Below, one piece after another: positions 56,431-64,000 of a stretch of 64,000 nt of DNA. Source of the DNA: Hydractinia symbiolongicarpus (Eukaryota; Cnidaria; Hydrozoa; Anthoathecata; Hydractiniidae); NCBI RefSeq assembly GCF_029227915.1, contig NC_079876.1:20834001-20898000 (forward strand). Reading direction: 5' to 3'. Within the stretch, counting starts at the first letter, position 1; each line of letters begins with the position of its first letter. The notes beneath the pieces were generated by a model that saw only the letters and a program-made list of their open reading frames with translations, did no database searches and had not been told where the DNA came from. Made by a program: the position numbers and the translations under genes.

Positions 56431-58770
56431 TATCTGTTTTCAAAAATGCTATTCAGGAAGGATCATATTATATATGTGTTGTTTGTCATAGATGTCTTTA
56501 TAAAAAGTCTGTGAAGAAATTTGTCTCCACACAATATCAAGCATCTTACACTTATTCCATGAAATTGAAAGCTTTGACCAATGTAAATATGTCTGCATTA
56601 CTTGTGATAAACATCTTAAATAAACAATACTCCTCCACAAGCTGTAGTCAATAAATTAATGCTAGATCCCATTCCAGACATTTTGGAACGTTTGAATCGT
56701 CTAGAAAAAACCTTAATCTCAAAAAGAATTCAAAAATTAGAGGTGCTGTATGCAATATTCCAATTCAAGCTGATGCAGTTTCAAATGTTTTACCTAGATC
56801 TGCTGCCAATGATGGAGTTGTACTAGTTAAGTTGAAAAGAAAAATCGAATTTAAAGGGCATGTTTATTTTGAAAGTGTTCGTCCGTGTTTTGTTGAAATA
56901 GCTTTGAACTATCTGAAGGAACATAATCGTTTTTATTCTAACGTTTTTATCAATTTAGATAATATTAATCGAGATCTTCTTTGCTTATCTGATATAGAAA
57001 GTATTGTAGAAAAAGGTGAATTTGAAATTGTTGTTGAGAATGAAAACGATGAGCATTTAGAAGGTAACAATTCTTTAGATTTAGAACGAACAAATAGTAA
57101 TGAAATGTGTGTTATTCCGAATATTTATGACAATTCACAAAATGTGTTAGATATAGCTCCAGGTCAAAACAAAACCCCTGAATCATTTTTCAATGACCAA
57201 TTTTGTGAAGAACAGGCATTTCCATTTCTCTTACCTAAAGGTAGATTTGGTTATAAAGTAACAAGAGAAGTCTCGTTGTCTCCTTTCCAATTTATTCAAT
57301 CAGCGACTACTTAATTATACTTAAAGGTTATCTTCCAATGGTGACTACATTTTTTTTGCCCACTATATATTGCAACAGGTCAATTTATTTAACCAGATAA
57401 ATATTGCTACGACAAAGGTAAAGGGAAGCATAAATGCTGGTCAATTAAATAATAATTTAAATGAAACAGTTCGTTCAATTGTTTATGAAGATAAGGGTTA
57501 TTCTTTCATGAAAGCTATTAAAGGTCCTCCTGCATACTGGAAAAACTTTTTACATGATGTTCTTGCAATGGTTAAACAATTGGGACTACCAATAATTTTT
57601 CCTACGTTATCTTGTGCTGACTTGCGCTGGAAAGGAGTTGATTCTAATTATTTCTAGATTAAACGGCTTAAACTTAGATGAAAACAGTGAAATCGACTAC
57701 TTTCAAAAATGTGAAATTTTGAATAGTAACCCTGTGTTAGTGGCTAGATACTTTCAATATAGAGTTGAAACATTTTTTAAGGAAATCATTATCCACAAAA
57801 ACAGTCCTTTAGGAAATGTAGAAAACTATGCAATAAAAGTTAAATTTCAGTTTCGAGGTTCACCTCATGTACATTGCTTTATATGGGTAAAAGATGCTCC
57901 TTTGTTAACAAGAGAAACCAAACAAGAATATATTGATTTTATTGATTCTATTGTTAGAGTAGATTTGCCTGATAAAGACACTGAGCCTGAGCTTAATCAA
58001 TTAGTTAGCAAATATCAATCACATTGCCATTCACGATCTTGTAGAAAATATAAGAATATTCCTTGTCGCTTCCGTTATGGCAGGTATTTTACTAATAGAA
58101 CAATTTGTGCTGAACCTCTCAATGATGAACTTCCAGAAAATGAAAAATTAGAGATACTTAACAAACGGCAATCAATATTAAAGGAAGTTAAGTTGTATAT
58201 TGATGAATACCTTGATCCACACAGGCCATCTTATAAAGAAAGTTTTATATCTGATATTTTGGATGCATTAGGAATTACAGAAAATGATTACTATTGGGCT
58301 TTGTCTATTTCCCCCGATACTGACTTTGAAATTCATATTTTTAGACCGCCAAATTCGTGTTTCGTAAATAATTATTTTACAACCGGTTTACAAGCTTGGG
58401 AGGCGAATATTGATATACAGCCTGTTTTTAACAATTACAAAGCTGTAACCTATATGTGTTCGTATTTTTCTTAATGTGAAACTGAATCTTCTGTAGCAAT
58501 GAAAAATGCAGCAAATGAATCTGAAAACCTTTCTTATAAAGATGAATGAAAAAATTGGCAATAGCTTTTTTGACACACCCGCAATGTTCTCTACAAGAAG
58601 CAGTTTATCAGCTAATGCCAGAACTTTGGTTGAGAAAAACGCTTCCTGTTGTAACATTTGCTAATTCTAACTTGCCTGAAAAGAGATACAAAGTTTGTAA
58701 ATCTAAAAATGAGTTGTCTCAACTTCCAGAGCATAGTACTGATGTTTTCAAACAAAAAACAATTTAGATA
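56431..58770 (+). pseudogene. Helentron Rep (zinc-finger and HUH endonuclease part)
   Basis: Just after the protease stop, a frame with YYICVVCHRCLYKKSV is a zinc-binding start. LDPIPDILERLNRLEKTLIS and GAVCNIPIQADAVSNVLPRS follow, both classic Helitron N-terminal motifs, then LVKLKRKIEFKGHVYFESV (56825). GPPAYWKNF and LSCADLRW lie at 57520-57635. The HUH pair is in GSPHVHCFIW (His codons 57866-57874). The tyrosine motif is YMCSYF (58451-58468), giving two Tyr four apart. Breaks: frameshifts near 56640-56830, 57315-57370 and 57640, TAA at 58472-58474, and a shift near 58546. The protein would nick and join single strands in rolling-circle transposition; this copy cannot. Confidence 0.88.
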
Positions 58771-58775
58771 GATAC

Positions 58776-60900
58776 ATGGAGCGCCCAGATAAAAATTTAA
58801 AAGGAGGAAAATTTAGTGTTTTAGATGAAATTTGTTATGCAGAATTTCTAGCATTTTTTGTCATTGAAACTAAACCTCGGGAAGACAATGATAGTCAACC
58901 TGAAGTACTTGTTGATGATAATATTGAAGGTCCTCTATCATACCCTAAAATTATCCCATTGATGAAATCAAAAGATAAGATGAGATGTCGTTCGGTTAAA
59001 AAAATTCTATGTTATTACACTCCAAGTGCTACTTTGAAACCCGAAGAACATGCACATCACTTACTAATGCTATTTTACCCATTTAGACACGAACAAGAAC
59101 TTTTGTCAAGCGAAGAAAAGAGTTTTTCGATAAAATTAAACCAACCAGATGTATTAGCTATTGTAAATCAGAACAGGAAAAAATTTGAACCATTTGGCAA
59201 TCTAGTTGAGGATTCATTAGTTCACTTTACGTCTCACTCTAGAACAACTGATAGTTTTGCTGAGCAAGAAAATGATGATTTGCAAGAAAATTTAGTTGAA
59301 GAAGCTTGTGATTCTGAAGATGAAAAAAATATTGTTGATTTTCAAGTCAGTGAAAATTTTCCTACTTAGTTTCTGAAAATTTATCTTTTTCTAACGAAGA
59401 AATAAAATTAATGATTTCTCAATTAAACCCAAAACAAAGAGCGATATGTTGTTATTAGATGGGCAAGGCAAAGTGTACAAAACAGACCTGCTGACAGTAC
59501 CTTGAAAATTCCACCATTAAGACTCTTTGTTACAGGAAATGCAGGTACTGGAAAAGGTTTTTTGATTAAAACATTATATTCATCCGTTTCTAAAACATTA
59601 AATTTCAGAACTTCATCTGTTGAGAAACCCAAAGTTTTGTTATTAGCCCCAACTGGTGTAGCTGCTATTAATATTTCAGGAACAACAATTCATTCAAGAT
59701 TAGGATTCCCAGTTGAATGTAGAGGAATGCATGTGCCCAAATTGTCTGATAAAAAAAGATGTGCTTTGAGAATCAAATATGAGGAACTGAAGATGATAAT
59801 AATTGATGAGATTTCAATGGTATCTAATAAACTAATGCTATATGTTCATCCGAGTATTTTTGGCTATGCTGAAAACAGTTCGGTTCCATTTGCTGGGATT
59901 ACAATGACTTTTGTTGGTGATCTTTATCAACTTTCTCCAGTTCTCCAAAAACCAATATATGCTGACTACTATGATGAAATATTGAATATACATCATCTGT
60001 GGAGAACTTTCAAATTTTGTGAATTGACTGAGGTCATGAGACAAAGAGAAGATTCTTCATTTATTGATTTACTGAATAATGTTCGTATTGGTGAATTAAG
60101 TGAGAGTGATATCAATGTTTTAGGCTCAAGGGTTATTGATAAAACAGATGACAATTACCCTGTAGATGCCTTACATATTTTTGCAGAAAATGAACCAGCA
60201 CGGGTACATAATCAGACAATGTTGGAAATGATCGATCAAACTGTTCTAACAATTGAAGCTATAGACCAAGTACCAAATTCTGTTCCAAATCATATATACG
60301 ATAGAATTTTGAACATGTCTTTGAGTCAAACTAAAGGTTTAATTTTTCATCTAAAAGTAAAAATAGGGGCCAGAACTATGCTTACAAGCAACGTTGATTT
60401 ATCTGACAATCTAAATAACGGGCAAATTGGAACTATTATGCACATTCATTACAAGAATGAGAAAGTTGAAGCTATTATCATTAAGTTTGATGATCCTAAA
60501 GCTGGACTTAAAAAAAAGCAGAGTCAATTAGGAAGACATTTTGGTGCTGTTCCTATTGAAAGAGTAACACTTCATATTAGAACAAATGCAAAGCGTCATA
60601 GTGCACCAGCTATTAAAAGAACTTAATTTCCTTTGACATTATCGTGGGGATGTACAGTACACAAAGTTCAAGGTCTTAGTTTGGATCAAATCGTTTAAGT
60701 TGTGATTTATTAAAACAAAGGTCATTTAATCCAGGTCAATTTTATGTAGGATTAAGTCGTGTAACTTCATTAGAGGGATTGTTTTTAACAGGCAAATTTG
60801 ATAAAAAAGTTATAGTAGTAGATGAAAGGGTAAAAACAGAATATGATTATCTTAGAGAAGAACAAATATTAGAAAGTCTAAATGATAAAGATCAATTAGA
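58776..60900 (+). pseudogene. Helentron helicase (Pif1-type SF1B)
   Basis: 58776-59369 encodes the linker (MERPDKNLKGGKFSVLDE). After a break, 59502-60626 has Walker A TGNAGTGKGF (the usual final Ser/Thr replaced by Gly), LLLAPTGVAAINISGTTIHS, Walker B MIIIDEISM, FVGDLYQLSPV and LTEVMRQ. An in-frame TAA at 60624-60626 falls where Pif1-like helicases have RTQFPL, so CAA to TAA is likely. Beyond it come WGCTVHKVQGLSLDQIV and, after a shift, YVGLSRVTSLEGLFL, then LREEQILESL. The 5'-3' helicase would unwind DNA at the Rep nick. It is broken and has a changed Walker A. Confidence 0.9.
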
Positions 60901-61472
60901 AAATAATATGTTTTTAGAATTCAAAATTTGTAATGTACAATCTTTAAGTAGACATATCGTTGATATAAGATCTGATTCATCATTTACAAATACTGACATC
61001 ATTCCTTTGTACTGAAACCCAATTAACAAGCGAAGATGTTCATATAGACAATTTTAATTATATTTTAAATAACAATGAGGATAGATTTCTAGGTCTGGCT
61101 GTTTATTATAAAGATAAAATAGATTTGGTTCGTGAATTTGATGGAAATGGTTTTTCAATTTTCAAAACAAATGTTGGAACATTTGAATTGACAGTAATGC
61201 TTCTTTATAGGAAAAACAACACTTTGATTCCTGAGTTTTACGACCTTTTGAGATATTTAACCAGCACACATGATATTGATTTAATTGTAGGTGACTTTAA
61301 TATTCAACCAAATGAAAATTTGAGAAATGTCTTAAATTTGTATGACCAATTAATTGAAAGACCAACTCATGTTTACGTTAAACAATCACTTTTTTCAAAA
61401 TATAGGGTGGAGGCTGAAGTTGAGAAAGTCTTTTTTTCACAACATAATTCTGTCAAAGTAACGATTTTTTGA
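60901..61472 (+). pseudogene. AP-endonuclease-like C-terminal domain of the Helentron protein
   Basis: KICNVQSLSRHIVDIRSD begins the domain. A frameshift near 61012 puts CTETQLTSED in another frame. DRFLGLAVYYKD, LLYRKN and LIVGDFNIQPN follow, then RPTHVYVKQSLF. The GDFN and TETQ metal-site motifs are present, but the SLIDHIY motif seen in the 29-kb relative is missing after THV. SQHNSVKVTIF closes the domain with its His. The domain is the hallmark of Helentrons among Helitron-like elements. Confidence 0.85.
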
Positions 61473-61636
61473 ATTTTATGATGCCATAAATTGTACAGTG
61501 TTTTAAGGGGAAAAGTTTTGGTTAAGTTCTAATTTTCGTAAATCCCGTCAAAATTTGCCACGTGATTTGATAGCTTTTGGAGGATTTGTCATAAGATATA
61601 TATTTATATATTTCCAATGTTAGATTTAAAGTAAAA

Positions 61637-63513
61637 ATGAATAAAAAAGAGAAACAATCACTTAAATATAAAGGGAAAAAATCGAGAACAAAAAATCCTT
61701 TGGAATTCGAGCAGCAACAGCCGACACATTCTCAATCTACATGTAAGTTTTACTTTCTTTTCTTTTCTTTCTTTCTTTTTCATTATTATTTTTATTTATT
61801 TTCGTTATTGCTCAATTCCATCCCGTCTTCATGTAAAATTTTAACTTTTCATATACGTAATACAATGTTTTAAAACTGTTTTAAATGTTTTGCTTGTTCT
61901 ATTAAATGCAGCTCATCTCAAAAACAGCAATCTCTCTCCTGATACTAAAAGTTCATCCAAATCAGTCACTCCAATGAAGCTAAATGACAAAAATAACAAG
62001 AATCTTCAATCGCCAAGTAATTTGGACCCATCCAAATCACCACAAGTTACTCCAACCAAGCTCACCAGCAAAAATAACAAGAATATTCAGTCACCAAGTA
62101 ACTTCGATCCATCCAAATCAACACAAGTCACTCCTATTAAGTTCACACGTAAAGATGCTGAGAATCTACAAACCTCAAATGACCTGAAATCACCACCCTT
62201 GACTCCAACAAAGCTCTTCACTGGATTCTCTCCACCAATGTCGCCATCTCCAAATAAACGATTTAAAAGTTCTCCTTCTCCAACTCTAATTGGTATGATT
62301 TATATTTAATAATTCAAAGTAATTATTATATTACTCATTGTCATTGTTTTAGCAATCAAATCAAAAACTGTTAATCTGTTTTAATACAAGTCCCTCTAAA
62401 ACTTAAATATAATTTTACTGTTTTGCTTAGACATAACACAAATACATTTGTACGTATAATTAAGAAATCTACATTCTGCTATTTGATGACCAGAGCTTTA
62501 TTTGCATTTCAATTTTTTTTGGTACATTATATTACAGATATTCATGGTTACATAGTAACGGTTAACTCAAATGTATCTAAATCTGGTAATGAATTCATTG
62601 ATGTTTTGATGAAAACCACGGAAACGGAAAATGCAATTATTCGAATCATGAAAAACTCAAAATCCAATTTGATTGTTAACAGGTTACAAGTCTTCATCGC
62701 AACCAGTGCAGTTTTCAAACCTTTCACCTTCTTCCACCACAGGAACTTTTTTGTTCAATTCTTTCCGGGGAAGCAGGATTCAAACTTCGAATCAGATGAC
62801 ATTCTCGTATGATTCTAGTGCAGTTACACCAATAAAAGAAATCCTGTGTCAAAACGTTGGAACCTATGATGTTGTTGGATCGTTAAAATGGCTCAAAGAA
62901 TCAATAATGGTAACAGCTTCAAATGGAGAATTGCCTCTACGTGAGGTGGTTCTTTATGACGAAACAGGAGACATAAAGTTGACAGTGTGGAATGATTTAA
63001 TTGATTCTGTTATTGAGAAAAAGGAATACAGTATCACAATTCTTAGTCTAAGGAACTTTTATGGACAGAAACTGTCGACTACAAAAATGACCACATTTTC
63101 GGTTACAGATTCCAACGATACTTCACCGATTTTGAGCCCTGTTAGATATCAAACATATCTGTCAGATGAAATGACAACAAAAATCGTAAATGAATTTAGA
63201 GCTTGAACTCTACCCTGCGTGTACAAACTGCCAAAAGTCTGTGGTTCTTCAGCCTAGAGTCAAAATAGTTACATGCCCACATTGCAAACACACAATGCTT
63301 AGTGATAAAACTTCGTTTTTTTTATTGCAAATATGTTTTAACAAACATACACTGGTATTGCCACTTGCTGTTCTGGAATCTTTTTTTAAAATAGATATTA
63401 TTCAAATAGGAAAAAACAATATGGACGAACTAAAGGAAAAAATCCTTTATTTGGAAAACATTGATTATGAATACAACGATAAGAATGTTATTACATCTAT
63501 GTCAGAGCATTAG
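61637..63513 (+). pseudogene. Intron-containing RPA-like single-strand DNA-binding gene (Helentron)
   Basis: Exon 1 (61637-61742) starts MNKKEKQSLKYKGKKSR and ends at GTAAGT. Exon 2 (61912-62292) is a Pro/Ser/Thr/Lys-rich spacer with repeated SPSNLDPSKS-VTPTKL units. Exon 3 starts at 62538, DIHGYIVTVNSNVSKSGNEF, an OB-fold start. A frameshift near 62680 moves to VTPIKEILCQNVGTYDVVGS, VVLYDETGDIKLTVWNDLID (second OB-fold, 62815-63150), and one near 63195 to YPACTNCQKSVV and TCPHCKHTML, the C4 zinc-ribbon of RPA70-like proteins. Splice phases agree. It would coat single-stranded transposition intermediates. The two shifts suggest decay. Confidence 0.78.
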
Positions 63514-64000
63514 TTTTTTATTAAAGTTGTATTTTTTAAACACAGCATATTTTCTTTTGTTATTCTCTTCTCTTATGATTCTTATGTTTTAGACTTCTTA
63601 TTGATTTACACTATTTACATCTATTTCCATTTAGTTTAGCACAAAATTTGAAATAGTTTCTTTTGTTAACACAAACATTTGATTTATTGTTTTGTTTTTT
63701 AAGACAACTTTTTGAAGTTTTATATGTTTTATAAACACAAACCATTAGCACTATTTTCGACCATAAATTTGAAAACATGTTAGTAAAATGAATCTTTTTT
63801 ATATAATATACGTTTTGACTTGTGATTTTTAAAAGTAATTGTGTGATTTTATGGATAAAGTTAAAATATGGTTCAGGGAGTATAATATTTTGTTAGAAGA
63901 TAGCACCATTTACGGATATAATCGCCTGACTAAGAACTATTAGATTCGTGAAATTTTTTCTATCTTATGATTTAAATGGAATGATACTATGCGTCTATTA
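63514..64000. other. AT-rich tail after the Helentron, no gene
   Basis: Only T-rich DNA and short spurious frames. The Helentron 3' terminus, usually marked by a hairpin close to the end, is not identifiable with confidence here. Confidence 0.45.

Larger units (their letters stand above)
55102..63513 (+). mobile_element. Helentron (Helitron2-type) rolling-circle transposon, decayed
   Basis: In order: hairpin array, cysteine-protease-like ORF, zinc-finger/HUH Rep, Pif1-type helicase, AP-endonuclease-like domain and an intron-containing RPA-like gene, all on the plus strand. Rep-helicase fused to an endonuclease is the defining Helentron layout; OTU-type proteases and RPA-like genes are known companions. 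Many frameshifts and stops show that this copy is inactive. Neither end was located; the boundaries given are the outermost supported parts. Confidence 0.82.

Noticed and set aside
56060-56443. Phe/Val-rich antisense ORFs
   Set aside because: Shadow of the Lys/Arg coding minisatellite of the protease ORF on the plus strand.

Overview
This is an AT-rich eukaryotic window made almost entirely of nested transposable elements. Only one ordinary host gene is recognisable: the last three exons of the branched-chain 2-oxoacid dehydrogenase E2 gene (DBT), minus strand, 42.1-43.8 kb. GT-AG introns, BEL/Pao, LINE, Merlin, Kolobok/THAP, piggyBac-like and Helentron sequences, and many CTAGCTAG-rich tracts point to an invertebrate animal. 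A cnidarian (perhaps a hydrozoan) or a sponge is my best guess; that is inference, not proof.

Layout. 0-11 kb: a BEL/Pao protease fragment is cut by a 3-kb repeat called R1 here (copy A). A second copy, B, follows. B is split by a 4755-bp Merlin transposon (4683-9437) that carries both a Merlin transposase and a spliced DUF3987-type P-loop gene. 11-16 kb: a small tandem repeat, a 5'-truncated LINE inside repeat R2, SINE-like repeat R3, and a BEL/Pao gag fragment. 16.4-18.6 kb: R1 copy C, inverted and almost identical to B, which keeps the empty Merlin target site. 19-27 kb: degenerate repeats, a Kolobok-like element with TTAA target duplications, and a piggyBac-like MITE. 27.9-29.6 kb: an internally deleted Helentron relative with a 2A-like motif. 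30 kb: a tandem array. 31.2-34.5 kb: a ~1090-codon coiled-coil/transposase-like reading frame broken by one TGA. 35.5-39.7 kb: a second Kolobok-like copy interrupted by a 1951-bp foldback element and a SINE-like insert. 42-44 kb: DBT, with a TTAA MITE in its penultimate intron. 45-51 kb: more Kolobok-like and R1/R2/R4 repeat pieces, and a 2366-bp element (47801-50166) with 9-bp target duplications that carries a RecQ-like helicase fragment and a ZAD-like zinc-finger ORF. 51.3-54.3 kb: an element with ~0.5-kb inverted termini and transposase-like remnants. 55.1-63.5 kb: a decayed but nearly complete Helentron, with a hairpin tandem array, cysteine-protease-like ORF, HUH Rep, Pif1-type helicase, AP-endonuclease-like domain and intron-containing RPA-like gene.

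Several insertions have an occupied and an empty site in the same window. This fixes their ends and target duplications without outside data: Merlin (B versus C), the RecQ element (47.8-50.2 kb versus 12.3 kb), Kolobok copy A (versus R1 copy A), the LINE (versus 47.7 kb) and the foldback element (versus Kolobok copy A). The strongest candidates for something undescribed are the Merlin element with a DUF3987 passenger and the RecQ/ZAD element. Most element genes carry in-frame stops or frameshifts, so none is presented as a working protein.
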